From Acinetobacter ihumii (lineage in GTDB: Bacteria > Pseudomonadota > Gammaproteobacteria > Pseudomonadales > Moraxellaceae), in NCBI RefSeq assembly GCF_900625095.1, contig NZ_LR130760.1, positions 2,924,903 through 2,988,902 of the forward strand: a stretch of DNA of 64,000 nucleotides. Reading direction: 5' to 3'. The notes under the pieces are model-generated. The model worked only from the letters and a program-made list of their open reading frames with translations, had not been told where the DNA came from and did no database searches. Positions 37,312 to 46,407 of the stretch are shown here, piece after piece; position 1 is the first letter of the stretch, and every line of letters starts with the position of its first letter. A program made the position numbers and the translations under genes.

Positions 37312-37346
37312 AGCTGTCTCATGTCTAGGATACTGGGAGCAGTCCA

Positions 37347-38711
37347 GGTTACCCTGGAAGTAAAAATGATCCTAATATTAGTATTTCCAGTAAGATTGAC
37401 CAAATTGAGACATTAGGTCATGAAAGTGCAATACGTTTTAAGATTAATAATGATGGTGAAGAGGAAATTAGAATTCCTGAGGGATTGAATGGACTAGGTT
37501 TCAGAAGGTTAATTTCTATTACTTTAACATTGATAGATTTTCGTGAAACTTGGTTACGCAAGAATAAATTAGATCAAGAGCCCATAGAGCCTTTACATTT
37601 AGTTCTTATTGAAGAACCAGAAGCTCATTTACATGCCCAAGTACAGCAAGTCTTTATAAAGAAAGCATATGAGACCTTGTGTCTAGGTCAACCTAGTCAT
37701 TGTGGAACACAATTATTGGTAAGTACTCATTCAAGTTATTTAGCTCGAGAACTAGACTTTTCAAATCTGCGTTACTTTAAAAGGAAAAATAGTGATGCGA
37801 TACCACATGCAGAAGTAGTAGATCTTTCTAGAACTTTTGATGAAAATTCATCACAGAATGAGAAGTTTGTAACTCGATATATTAGAACTACTCATTGCGA
37901 TTTATTTTTTGCAAATGGGGTTATCTTAGTCGAAGGCGATGCTGAAAGGTTATTATTACCGCATTTCATTAAGAATCACTTTCCTAAACTTAATAGCAGT
38001 TATATCTCTATACTCTCAGTTGGGGGAGCGCATGCACATCGATTAAAAAATTTAATTGAAAAACTTGCCTTACCGTGTTTGATTATTACAGATCTAGATT
38101 CAGTTAGAATGGAAATTCAGACGGATGAAGATGGGAATATTAAAATGAATAATAATAATAATGCTGAAAAAGTAAAATATAAAAAGTGTGTACCTTTACC
38201 TAATGCAAATCAATTAACAAATAATGATACTTTAAAAACATGGTTTCCTATCAAGGAGAAAATTGATGATTTGTTAAGTTTAAAATATGAAGACAAAACT
38301 AATGGTAATATAAGGGTAAGTTATCAGACTCAAGTTTCTTTGAATTTTAATGATGAAAATAAAATAGTATTTCCTTACACATTTGAGGAGTCTATTTATT
38401 TTGAAAATAGAACTTGGATCAACACTATTTTTAAAAAAGATGTTGATAAAGATGATCCTCGTATAAAAGCGACTGGCGTTTTGTTAAAAATGATGAAAGC
38501 TGAAGGTTGTGAGGATTTTAATGATTTTAGACAGAGTATTTTTTCAGCCCTAGAAAGCAATAAAGTTGATATGGCTATGGATTTAATTTATGGTCTGGAG
38601 CCAAAGGATTTAAAAACACCAAGATATATTGATGAGGGGTTAACTTGGCTAGAAAATAAAATATTAGGTATTGACGATTTAGCGCAAGGAGAAGCTAATG
38701 AAGTCTGTTAA
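37347..38711 (+). pseudogene. 5'-truncated OLD-family ATPase/Toprim nuclease (gajA-like)
   Basis: The reading frame is open from the IS junction (GYPGSKNDPN...) to 38711, but there is no ATG near the start; the first usable codon is TTG at 37485. The remaining part contains the ATPase signature and Walker B (LNGLGFRRL, LVLIEEPEAHLHAQVQQ), an H-loop-like STHSSYLA, and the Toprim nuclease motifs LVEGDAERLLLP and IITDLDS. Walker A and roughly the first 250-300 residues expected for an OLD/GajA protein are missing. With the downstream helicase it matches the two-gene Gabija defence arrangement, now probably inactive. Confidence 0.75.
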
Positions 38712-40539
38712 TTCTTTAGTTTTAGAAGATTTAATATTTGATTATGTATCTTCATCTCCTCCACAAAGTTTCATTCTATATGCAGGTGCAGGTGCTGGAA
38801 AAACCCATACATTACATCAGGTATTAAATAAAATAAAGGAAGATATTCTTTTATCTCTTGGTAGAGAAAATAAAAAACTTGCTGTTATAACATATACAAA
38901 TGCTGCCTGTGATGAAATTAAAGAGCGGGTAAATTTTGATAATAATTTTTTTGTCAGTACAATACATAGCTTTGCTTGGAGTTTAATATCACCCTTTACA
39001 AAGGAGATTAAAGATATTATTAAAGAGAATTTGAAGGAAATTATTAATGAAGAGGAAAAGGCATTAAAAAAATCTAGAGATTTAAATAATAAAACCAGTA
39101 TCGGTAGACAAGAGAGAATTAGGAAGTCTTTAAAAAGATTGTCTTCATTAGAATCAACTAGATGCTTTAATTACAATCCAAATTATTCAAATGTTGAAGA
39201 AAGTTCATTAGAACACTCAGAAGTTATAGACATCTTTTCAAAATTATTAGTAGAAAAGAAGTCATTTAGAAAAATTTTGGTGAATAAATTTCCTATTCTA
39301 TTTTTAGATGAAGCTCAAGATACCTATGAAAAAGTTATTGATGCATTAGTCCAAACGCAAATTGAATTTCATAGTCAGTTTGTAATAGGGTTATTTGGTG
39401 ATAATATGCAGCGAATTTTTACTAATAATAAGAAAGATTTAAGTAAGTTTATTCCTGAAAATTGGAAACGCCCAGAAAAGATTGAGAACTGGAGATGTCC
39501 GAAAAGAGTAGTGACATTAATTAATAAAGTAAGATTCGATGCCGATAAATTTCAACAAGAATCTAAAGTTAATCATAATGGATTTGCTCGCTGTTTAATT
39601 GTTGATACAAATAAGCCGAATTTAGATAAATTGTTAGTTGAAGATGAAATATGCAAAACAATGAGAGAAATAACCAATGATGATAAATGGAATATAAGGT
39701 CTGAGATAAAAACCTTAATTTTAGAGCATCACATGGCTGCAACTCGTTCTGGATTTCATAAGTTCTATAAACCATTATATGATTCGGCATTACGAAGTAA
39801 ATTGAGTGCCGCTGATACTCAGTCTTTAAGATTTTTAGTGGGTACTTTTTGTGAATTTATTAACTCTGTAAAATCTAAAAATAACTTTAATATCATAAGG
39901 ATATTGAGGAGTAGTTCAGATATTTTTCTTGATTTCTCTACTGTGGAAGATCAGTTGAGTTATTTGAAAAATATAAGAGATAAAAAAAATGAGTTGTTTG
40001 ATCTCTTGATGGATAGTAGTAACTCTATAAAGATTATTCTCAATTATATTTATCAGACTAACCTTTTGAACATTCCACCATTATTAATACAGGCATTAAT
40101 TTTAGATAATTATGCTGTAGATGCAGACAGTAGCTCCTCCGAACTTATTGCGTATAGTCAAGCCTTAGATGCAAAAATAGATCAACTATTTAAATATGCA
40201 TCTTATATAGATGGAAGTTCGGCATTCGATACTCATCAAGGAGTTAAAGGATTGCAGTTTGAGAGGGTCATGGCGATATTAGATGATGATGAAGCTGGAG
40301 GTTTTTTATTTAACTATGATAAATTTTTAGGTATTAAAAGTTTAAGTGATAGTGATAAAAAGAACGAAGCTCAAGGAGAGGATAATGCATTGTCTCGCAC
40401 TCGTAGACTTTTCTATGTAATTTGTAGTAGAGCTGAGAAGAGTTTAGCTGTGGTTTGCTATACGAAAAACTCTGAGCTTTTAAAGGGTAAATTAATTGAA
40501 AAAGAATGGTTCGATGAAAGTGAAATACATTTAATTTAA
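38698..40539 (+). CDS. UvrD-like superfamily 1 helicase (gajB-like)
   Basis: Protein of 613 residues of superfamily 1A. Walker A is GAGAGKT at about residues 30-36, followed by VITYTNAACDEI (motif Ia), Walker B FLDEAQD at about 204-208, THQGVKGLQFERVMAI (motif V region) and SRTRRLFYVICSRAEKSL (motif VI). The start overlaps the nuclease gene by 14 bases and has AGGAG upstream. In Gabija, GajB senses nucleotide depletion or DNA ends and activates GajA; the gene looks intact although its partner is truncated. Codon use is AT-rich, unlike the flanking nrd genes. A terminator follows. Confidence 0.8.
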   Translation: MKSVNSLVLEDLIFDYVSSSPPQSFILYAGAGAGKTHTLHQVLNKIKEDILLSLGRENKKLAVITYTNAACDEIKERVNFDNNFFVSTIHSFAWSLISPFTKEIKDIIKENLKEIINEEEKALKKSRDLNNKTSIGRQERIRKSLKRLSSLESTRCFNYNPNYSNVEESSLEHSEVIDIFSKLLVEKKSFRKILVNKFPILFLDEAQDTYEKVIDALVQTQIEFHSQFVIGLFGDNMQRIFTNNKKDLSKFIPENWKRPEKIENWRCPKRVVTLINKVRFDADKFQQESKVNHNGFARCLIVDTNKPNLDKLLVEDEICKTMREITNDDKWNIRSEIKTLILEHHMAATRSGFHKFYKPLYDSALRSKLSAADTQSLRFLVGTFCEFINSVKSKNNFNIIRILRSSSDIFLDFSTVEDQLSYLKNIRDKKNELFDLLMDSSNSIKIILNYIYQTNLLNIPPLLIQALILDNYAVDADSSSSELIAYSQALDAKIDQLFKYASYIDGSSAFDTHQGVKGLQFERVMAILDDDEAGGFLFNYDKFLGIKSLSDSDKKNEAQGEDNALSRTRRLFYVICSRAEKSLAVVCYTKNSELLKGKLIEKEWFDESEIHLI

Positions 40540-40545
40540 ATAAAT

Positions 40546-40574
40546 AAAAAATCCGACTAAACGTCGGATTTTTT
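40546..40574 (+). terminator. Rho-independent terminator after the helicase gene
   Basis: AAAAAATCCGAC (40546-40557) pairs with GTCGGATTTTTT (40563-40574) across a five-base loop and is T-rich at the end. It could also act on nrdB transcripts from the other strand. Confidence 0.85.
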
Positions 40575-40582
40575 ATTTCAGT

Positions 40583-40649
40583 GTCATTACATGTGTCGCG
40601 TAATGTCGTTACATGTGTCGTAAATGTCAACTCATGTGTCGCGTGACGG
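40583..40649 (-). repeat. Right-end box array of the island
   Basis: ATGTGTCG occurs at 40591, 40613 and 40634, spaced about 21-22 bases, each preceded by TGTCnnnnCA-like sequence. The last is followed by CGTGACGG, matching the CTGACGG beside the left palindrome. The array ends 14 bases before the nrdB stop codon. Confidence 0.7.
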
Positions 40650-40662
40650 CGGAGATTTTAAC

Positions 40663-41946
40663 TTACCAGCTCAACGCCCCACCAGTCTGATAATCTGTCA
40701 CACGAGTCTCGAAGAAATTCTTCTCTTTACGCAAATCCATCATTTCAGACATCCATTGGAATGGATTATTTACACCTGGATACTGTTCAGGTAAACCAAG
40801 CTGAGCCAAACGACGGTTACAGATGAATTTTAAATATTCTTCCATCATCGCTGCATTCATGCCTAATACACCACGTGGCATCGTGTCACGCGCATATTCG
40901 ATTTCAAGCAAGGTACCTTCAAGAATCATTTGAATGACTTCTTGTTGGAACTCGGCTGTCCACAAATGCGGATTCTCGATCTTGATTTGGTTAATCATAT
41001 CGATACCAAAGTTCACATGCATGGATTCATCACGCAAAATGTACTGGAACTGTTCAGAAACACCGTTCATTTTATTACGACGACCCATACTCAAAATTTG
41101 ACTAAAGCCGCAGTAGAAGAAAATTCCCTCAAGTACACAATAAAATGCAATCAGATTACGTAATAATTGCTGATCAGTTTCAGGTGTGCCTGTTTCAAAT
41201 TTTGGATCACTCAAAGATTGCGTATATTTCAAGCCCCAAGCTGCTTTACGCGCCACACTTGGAATCTCATGATACATGTTGAAGATTTCGCCTTCATCCA
41301 TACCCAAAGATTCAATACAATATTGATAGGCATGCGTATGAATCGCTTCTTCAAATGCCTGACGTAAAATGTACTGACGACATTCAGGATTGGTAATTAA
41401 ACGATAAATCGCCAGAACCAAGTTATTGGCAACTAAAGAATCCGCAGTCGAGAAAAAGCCAAGATTACGTTTAATAATAATACGTTCATCTTCAGTCAAA
41501 CCATTTTCAGACTTCCATAATGCAATATCATGGTTCATGTTGACTTCTTGCGGCATCCAGTGGTTGGCACACCCATCCAGATATTTTTGCCACGCCCATT
41601 CGTACTTAAATGGCACTAACTGGTTTAAGTCCGCACGACAGTTGATCATGGCTTTATCATCAACTTGTACGCGATTTGCACCCGTTTCAAGCTCTTCCAG
41701 ACCCACTGTAATATCCAGATTTTTTAAGGATTCAGATGCTCGAGCCACCGAATCGGTTGAATCTGTTGATCGGCTGGTAGCGGTTCCAGCGGGTTGTACA
41801 TTTGCCACACGCGGCGATGATGGCTCTGCATCAGATACCAGCGGCGCAGTTGGCGCTTTTTGCGGTTCGACGGGCGCAGACTTGTGTTCAGGTGCAGCCG
41901 GTTTTTGCGAATCATCTTCGAAATCGTCCCAACTCAGGATAGACAT
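40663..41946 (-). CDS. nrdB: Class Ia ribonucleotide reductase beta subunit NrdB
   Basis: Small subunit carrying the di-iron tyrosyl radical that initiates reduction of ribonucleoside diphosphates, 427 residues. A Pro/Ala/Ser-rich, probably disordered extension covers the first 110 residues or so. The ferritin-like core shows [14 protein letters not shown] (iron ligands and the radical tyrosine region), [12 protein letters not shown] and NRRLAQLGL. The C-terminal GGALSW tail docks to NrdA. An in-frame TTG at 41952 is ignored in favour of the ATG at 41946. The gene lies downstream of nrdA with a small ORF between. Confidence 0.95.
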   Translation of the reverse strand: MSILSWDDFEDDSQKPAAPEHKSAPVEPQKAPTAPLVSDAEPSSPRVANVQPAGTATSRSTDSTDSVARASESLKNLDITVGLEELETGANRVQVDDKAMINCRADLNQLVPFKYEWAWQKYLDGCANHWMPQEVNMNHDIALWKSENGLTEDERIIIKRNLGFFSTADSLVANNLVLAIYRLITNPECRQYILRQAFEEAIHTHAYQYCIESLGMDEGEIFNMYHEIPSVARKAAWGLKYTQSLSDPKFETGTPETDQQLLRNLIAFYCVLEGIFFYCGFSQILSMGRRNKMNGVSEQFQYILRDESMHVNFGIDMINQIKIENPHLWTAEFQQEVIQMILEGTLLEIEYARDTMPRGVLGMNAAMMEEYLKFICNRRLAQLGLPEQYPGVNNPFQWMSEMMDLRKEKNFFETRVTDYQTGGALSW

Positions 41947-42087
41947 AATCAAATTCTCTCTTCGTTGTTAATATCTTTATCGACACCTTTCTACGAAGAT
42001 GCCATTACTATACGCTTATTATGTGTAAGCAAAATTAAGTTTTGTCGATAGATGTTCTAAAATTATTCAATAGAACCTATATCCCCA

Positions 42088-42216
42088 CTACTTATTTTGA
42101 TTACGCTGTTGATTACGAATCTTAAAAAAAGCGTAAACCATAGGCGCGTAAAAGAATAAAAAGGCAAAAATCAGTACAGCTAGACCTAATGTGTAGTTAT
42201 GACTGAGATGTAACAT
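42088..42216 (-). CDS. Small membrane protein between nrdA and nrdB
   Basis: Short ORF of 42 codons, translated MLHLSHNYTLGLAVLIFAFL then FFYAPMVYAFFKIRNQQRNQ and NK. It has one transmembrane helix with a positive, Gln/Asn-rich C-terminal tail. AAAGG lies about nine bases before the ATG on its strand. It fits exactly in the gap between the nrdA stop and the nrdB start, so it is probably part of the nrd transcript. No family is recognised. Confidence 0.6.
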   Translation of the reverse strand: MLHLSHNYTLGLAVLIFAFLFFYAPMVYAFFKIRNQQRNQNK

Positions 42217-42276
42217 GATCTTTACCTTTTATTGTGCAAGGAAATATTGTTCTGATATTTCCTTGCGTGTTCGTCA

Positions 42277-45102
42277 TTACTGACAAGCTTCACAGTCTGG
42301 ATTGTCGATTGAACAAGCCATTGGCACTGGTGCCGCCGTCGTGAAACCATCTTCTGCTGTCACTTCAGGCTTTACTTCCTGAGCCACTGCTGCAACAGGG
42401 GCTGTAACCGTAGTTGCTTTAACTGCATTTAATGCGCCAGTATTGATGGTGGATTTCTCAGCCGAGGTTGCACCTAAAGCTCGGAGGTAATACGTAGTTT
42501 TTAGACCACGTAACCATGCCATTTTATAAGTGATATCCAGTTTCTTACCGTTGGCACCTGCAATATACAGGTTCAGCGACTGTGCCTGATCGATCCATTT
42601 TTGACGACGTGAGGCAGCATCCACAATCCAGCGTGGCTCAACTTCAAATGCAGTGGCAAAGATCGCTTTCAGTTCTTCTGGAATACGTGAAATCTTTTGT
42701 ACTGAACCTTCAAAATGTTTCAGATCATTGACCATCACGCTATCCCAAAGACCACGATCTTTCAATGCGCGAACAAGGTAAGGGTTGATCACGGTGAATT
42801 CACCAGAAAGGTTAGATTTCACATACAGGTTTTGGAATGTCGGCTCAATCGATTGAGACACGCCACAAATGTTAGAAATCGTTGCAGTTGGTGCAATCGC
42901 CATAACATTTGAGTTGCGCATACCATCTTTTTGCACTTTGGTACGTAAAGTATCCCAGTCCAAACGTTGAGTACGATCCACTTCAAACATACGTTCAGGG
43001 CGTGTTTTACCAACAAGGTCTAAAGAGTCGATTGGTAAAATACCTTGATCCCAGAGTGAACCTTTAAAGGTTGAGTAAACACCACGTTCAAGCGCAAGAT
43101 CACTTGAAGTTTGAATGGCGTAGTAACTAATGACTTCCATCGACTCATCAGCAAAATTAACTGCTTCATCAGAGCCATACGCCAGATTCATTTCGTATAA
43201 AGCATCTTGGAAGCCCATGATACCCATGCCAACAGGGCGATGTTTCAGGTTCGAATTTTTGGCTTGTGGTACAGCATAGTAGTTAATGTCGATGACGTTA
43301 TCGAGCATACGCACGGCTGTTTTGATGGTACGTGCCAATTTTTCACGGTCTAAAGCGCCGCCTTGTACGTGTTGTACAAGGTTGATCGAACCTAAGTTAC
43401 AGACTGCAATTTCATCCTGATTAGTATTCAGGGTAATTTCAGTACATAGGTTTGATGAGTGAACCACACCTACATGTTGCTGTGGCGAACGCAAGTTACA
43501 CACGTCTTTAAATGTAATCCACGGATGACCTGTTTCAAACAGCATTGACAGCATTTTACGCCATAAGTCCTGAGCGCGAACTTTCTTGTAAAGGAAGTTT
43601 TGCTCTTTAGCAATCGCTTCATAATGCGCATAGCGTTCAGCAAACGCTTGACCTGTTAGATCATGCAAATCTGGAACTTCGGAAGGAGTGAACAATGTCC
43701 ATTCACCATCTTCAAACACACGTTGCATAAAGAGGTCAGGAACCCAATTGGCGGTGTTCATGTCGTGGGTACGACGACGATCATCCCCTGTGTTTTTACG
43801 TAATTCCAAAAACTCTTCGATATCTAGATGCCATGTTTCAAGATACGCACACACCGCACCTTTACGCTTACCACCCTGATTTACGGCAACCGCAGTATCA
43901 TTGGCGACTTTAAGGAAAGGAACAACACCTTGTGATTTACCATTGGTGCCTTTGATGTAAGAGTTCAGGGCACGTACAGGTGTCCAGTCGTTACCTAAAC
44001 CGCCTGCCCATTTTGATAACATTGCGTTGTCACGCATGGCTCCATAAATGTTGTAGAGGTCATCACCAATGGTGGTTAAATAACAGCTAGATAATTGCGG
44101 ACGCAATGTGCCTGAGTTAAATAGGGTAGGCGTCGATGCCATGTAGTCGAAGCTAGACAACAAGTCATAAAACTCGATGGCACGTTCTTCACGATTGGCT
44201 TCATTAATGGACAGCCCCATGGAAACACGCATAAAGAACAATTGTGGAAGTTCGTAGCGAATGCCATCTGAGTGAATAAAGTAACGGTCGTATAGTGTTT
44301 GTAAACCTAAATAAGTAAACTGATTTGATCGCTCTGGTTTGATTGCTGCTGCAAGTTTGGCAAGATCAAAGTTTAATAATTCTGGGTCGAGTAACTCAAG
44401 TTCAACCCCTTTTTTCAGGAAGATTTCAAGCGCATCACTTTCAAGCGTATCTTCAGGTAAACCTAAAAATTCAAGACCTTTGGCAACCAGTTCATTACGC
44501 AATAAACGCGCAGTGACATATGTATAATTTGGCTCATGTTCAATGCGGGTACGTGTTGCCATCATCATTGTCGTGGCAATATCGCTCGCTTTCACGCCGT
44601 TATATAAGTTTTTAACTGTTTCATCGACAATCGCTTGAACATCAATCCCTTCCAGACCTTCAGCCGCTTTCTCAACTTCTGCTGATAGCGCATCGAGATC
44701 TAATGGCTGGAGCTGACCATTAGCATCCGTAATCTGTAAAGTCGGGTGATGATTTGCACCGGCCTGTTGACGGGCATTAGCGCGTTGTTCACGATAGATG
44801 ACATAGGCACGCGCAACTTTTTGTTCGCCTGTACGCATCAAGGCCAGTTCAACCTGATCCTGAATTTCTTCAATGTGAATCGTACCGCCAGAAGGTAAGC
44901 GACGATTGAAAGTATTCATGACCATTTCTGTAAGTTGAGTAATACGGTCGTGAATACGGCTTGAATCTGCACCTTGTTGTCCTTCGACCGCCAGAAATGC
45001 TTTACCAATCGCAACGGAAATTTTCTCTGCATCAAATACAGCAACTTCCCCAGTGCGTTTAATCACCTGAAGTTGGCCAGGAGTTGAAGTGATTACGCTC
45101 AT
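42277..45102 (-). CDS. nrdA: Class Ia ribonucleotide reductase alpha subunit NrdA
   Basis: Large catalytic subunit, 941 residues. It has an N-terminal ATP-cone allosteric domain (VIKRTGEVAVFDAEKISVAI) and a following second cone-like segment, then the barrel with active-site cysteines in QLSSCYLTTIGDD and NLCTEITL...AVCNLGSINL, and the NrdA signature near RTHDMNTANWVP. The C-terminus ends CSIDNPDCEACQ, the mobile redox cysteines used by thioredoxin or glutaredoxin. It works with NrdB. The upstream region carries probable NrdR and DnaA sites. Confidence 0.96.
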   Translation of the reverse strand: MSVITSTPGQLQVIKRTGEVAVFDAEKISVAIGKAFLAVEGQQGADSSRIHDRITQLTEMVMNTFNRRLPSGGTIHIEEIQDQVELALMRTGEQKVARAYVIYREQRANARQQAGANHHPTLQITDANGQLQPLDLDALSAEVEKAAEGLEGIDVQAIVDETVKNLYNGVKASDIATTMMMATRTRIEHEPNYTYVTARLLRNELVAKGLEFLGLPEDTLESDALEIFLKKGVELELLDPELLNFDLAKLAAAIKPERSNQFTYLGLQTLYDRYFIHSDGIRYELPQLFFMRVSMGLSINEANREERAIEFYDLLSSFDYMASTPTLFNSGTLRPQLSSCYLTTIGDDLYNIYGAMRDNAMLSKWAGGLGNDWTPVRALNSYIKGTNGKSQGVVPFLKVANDTAVAVNQGGKRKGAVCAYLETWHLDIEEFLELRKNTGDDRRRTHDMNTANWVPDLFMQRVFEDGEWTLFTPSEVPDLHDLTGQAFAERYAHYEAIAKEQNFLYKKVRAQDLWRKMLSMLFETGHPWITFKDVCNLRSPQQHVGVVHSSNLCTEITLNTNQDEIAVCNLGSINLVQHVQGGALDREKLARTIKTAVRMLDNVIDINYYAVPQAKNSNLKHRPVGMGIMGFQDALYEMNLAYGSDEAVNFADESMEVISYYAIQTSSDLALERGVYSTFKGSLWDQGILPIDSLDLVGKTRPERMFEVDRTQRLDWDTLRTKVQKDGMRNSNVMAIAPTATISNICGVSQSIEPTFQNLYVKSNLSGEFTVINPYLVRALKDRGLWDSVMVNDLKHFEGSVQKISRIPEELKAIFATAFEVEPRWIVDAASRRQKWIDQAQSLNLYIAGANGKKLDITYKMAWLRGLKTTYYLRALGATSAEKSTINTGALNAVKATTVTAPVAAVAQEVKPEVTAEDGFTTAAPVPMACSIDNPDCEACQ

Positions 45103-45188
45103 GTCAGCATAGCTCCATTGTCATCTATAGTTATGTTCATTGGACCGTTTCAATCGGGCAAAAAGGTGGCTCGATATTTGAGGAATAA

Positions 45189-45236
45189 ACACAAGACTTA
45201 GTGGTTAGTGTTTGTTTTAAACACAAGATACGGGAA
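45189..45236 (-). promoter_or_regulatory. Putative paired NrdR boxes upstream of nrdA
   Basis: ACACAAGACTTAGTGG (45189-45204) and ACACAAGATACGGGAA (45221-45236) resemble the NrdR box ACACwAtATaTwGTGT in their first half. Their starts are 32 bases apart, about three helical turns, as is usual for NrdR box pairs. The second halves are degenerate. Confidence 0.4.
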
Positions 45237-45349
45237 TTTTAATCTGATATCAATCTTGACATTTTATTAATTTTTTATTCATTCATTATCTGTCTGATTC
45301 TGCGATGCATAGCTTAGCAAAGTCCTAAAAAATTACGTATAGATAACTA

Positions 45350-45358
45350 TGTGGATAA
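45350..45358. promoter_or_regulatory. DnaA box upstream of nrdA
   Basis: TGTGGATAA is an exact DnaA box. DnaA regulates nrdAB in E. coli through such sites, so a similar role is plausible here. It may also be a chance match in AT-rich DNA. Confidence 0.4.
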
Positions 45359-45648
45359 CTCAAAAAACAGACATTTACAGGCTTAAAAAGCGGCTATAGA
45401 AATAATTTGTTTAATATTTATACGTACTATTTAGCGAATTAAGATAAGTGGTAATTTTTAAACCAAAATAATAAAATCACTGAAAATTCAACAGCTAATA
45501 AAATTGCAACAAAATACAACTGGCGTGTATCAGTTTGGTGAACAAGGACTTGTTTACAATGTAAACGTGTGTATATTGCTTTCTATGAAGCATGTCTATC
45601 TGTCGGATTTTAAACAGATACACTTAAATATATAAATAGGGGCATTGT

Positions 45649-46365
45649 ATGAGCCAGGAAGAAAAGTTACCTAAGATTCTGATTGTTGAAGATGATGAGC
45701 GTCTTGCACGTCTAACACAGGAATATCTGATTCGTAATGGACTAGAGGTTGGGGTTGAAACAGATGGTAATCGTGCAATTCGTCGTATTATCAGTGAACA
45801 GCCTGATCTTGTCGTACTCGATGTGATGTTACCTGGTGCAGATGGTTTAACCGTTTGTCGAGAAGTGCGTCCTCATTACCATTCTCCGATCTTGATGTTA
45901 ACTGCGCGTACTGAAGATATGGATCAGGTTTTGGGTCTGGAAATGGGCGCAGATGATTATGTGGCTAAACCAGTACAGCCTCGTGTATTATTGGCGCGCA
46001 TCCGTGCTTTGTTACGTCGTACTGATAAAACGGTTGAAGATGAAGTGGCGCAGCGCATCGAATTTGATGATTTGGTCATCGATAATGGTGGACGCTCAGT
46101 GACCTTGAATGGTGATCTAGTTGATTTCACCAGTGCGGAATATGACTTACTCTGGCTATTGGCTTCAAATGCAGGCCGTATCCTGTCTCGTGAAGATATT
46201 TTTGAGCGTCTGCGTGGGATTGAATACGATGGACAGGATCGTTCGATTGATGTGCGTATTTCACGCATTCGTCCAAAAATTGGCGATGATCCAGAGAACC
46301 CGAAACGTATCAAAACTGTGCGTAGCAAAGGCTATTTATTTGTAAAAGAAACCAATGGTATATGA
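45649..46365 (+). CDS. bfmR: Response regulator BfmR
   Basis: OmpR/PhoB-type response regulator of 238 residues that controls biofilm, pilus, envelope and stress genes in Acinetobacter. The receiver domain shows the acidic pocket VEDDERLA, the phospho-acceptor Asp58 in LVVLDVMLPGADG, LTARTEDMD and YVAKPVQP (with Val-Ala before the conserved Lys). The C-terminal winged helix has RSIDVRISRIRPKIGDDPEN and VRSKGYLF. The close match to the RstA/BfmR group and the bfmS neighbour, with nrd and nuo flanking as in A. baumannii, support the name. Confidence 0.93.
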   Translation: MSQEEKLPKILIVEDDERLARLTQEYLIRNGLEVGVETDGNRAIRRIISEQPDLVVLDVMLPGADGLTVCREVRPHYHSPILMLTARTEDMDQVLGLEMGADDYVAKPVQPRVLLARIRALLRRTDKTVEDEVAQRIEFDDLVIDNGGRSVTLNGDLVDFTSAEYDLLWLLASNAGRILSREDIFERLRGIEYDGQDRSIDVRISRIRPKIGDDPENPKRIKTVRSKGYLFVKETNGI

Positions 46366-46407
46366 AACATCCATTGTTAGTAAAAATCTCCCAATAAGGT
46401 TGATCGA

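Larger units (their letters stand above)
36112..37346 (+). mobile_element. IS3-family insertion sequence
   Basis: Element of about 1235 bases running from the innermost left TGGACTGC to the right GCAGTCCA at 37339-37346. It carries orfA and orfB with the classic A6G slippery site for -1 frameshifting. Flanking bases (CTTT left of the repeat array, GGTT right) do not match, so no target duplication is seen, consistent with a deletion or rearrangement on the left side. Confidence 0.9.
34793..40649. mobile_element. Accessory island with Tn7/Tn402-like box arrays at both ends
   Basis: Region bounded by arrays of ATGTGTCG boxes in opposite orientation: four copies of the GCGACACAT form at the left (34793-34935) and three ATGTGTCG copies at about 21-base spacing at the right (40591-40649). 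The outermost copies share CCGTnA-GCGACACAT. Content: an Imm11-like gene, an IS3-family element, a truncated OLD nuclease gene and a UvrD-like helicase gene, all more AT-rich than the core flanks. No TniA/TnsB, TniB/TnsC or TniQ gene is present. Reading the arrays as transposon ends is inference; no target duplication could be defined. Confidence 0.5.
45103..45648. other. Divergent promoter region of nrdA and bfmR
   Basis: About 545 AT-rich bases with no supported gene. The nrdA-proximal half holds paired NrdR-like boxes and a DnaA box. The bfmR-proximal end has the AGGGG ribosome site ten bases before its ATG. Individual promoter elements could not be assigned with confidence. Confidence 0.6.

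Noticed and set aside
37485-38711. Intact stand-alone ATPase/nuclease gene starting at TTG 37485
   Set aside because: The coding frame and family similarity extend upstream to the IS junction, and Walker A is missing, so it is better read as a truncated gene.
41426-41971. Plus-strand ORF opposite nrdB
   Set aside because: It is antisense to the well-supported nrdB reading frame and shows shadow-type composition without family motifs.
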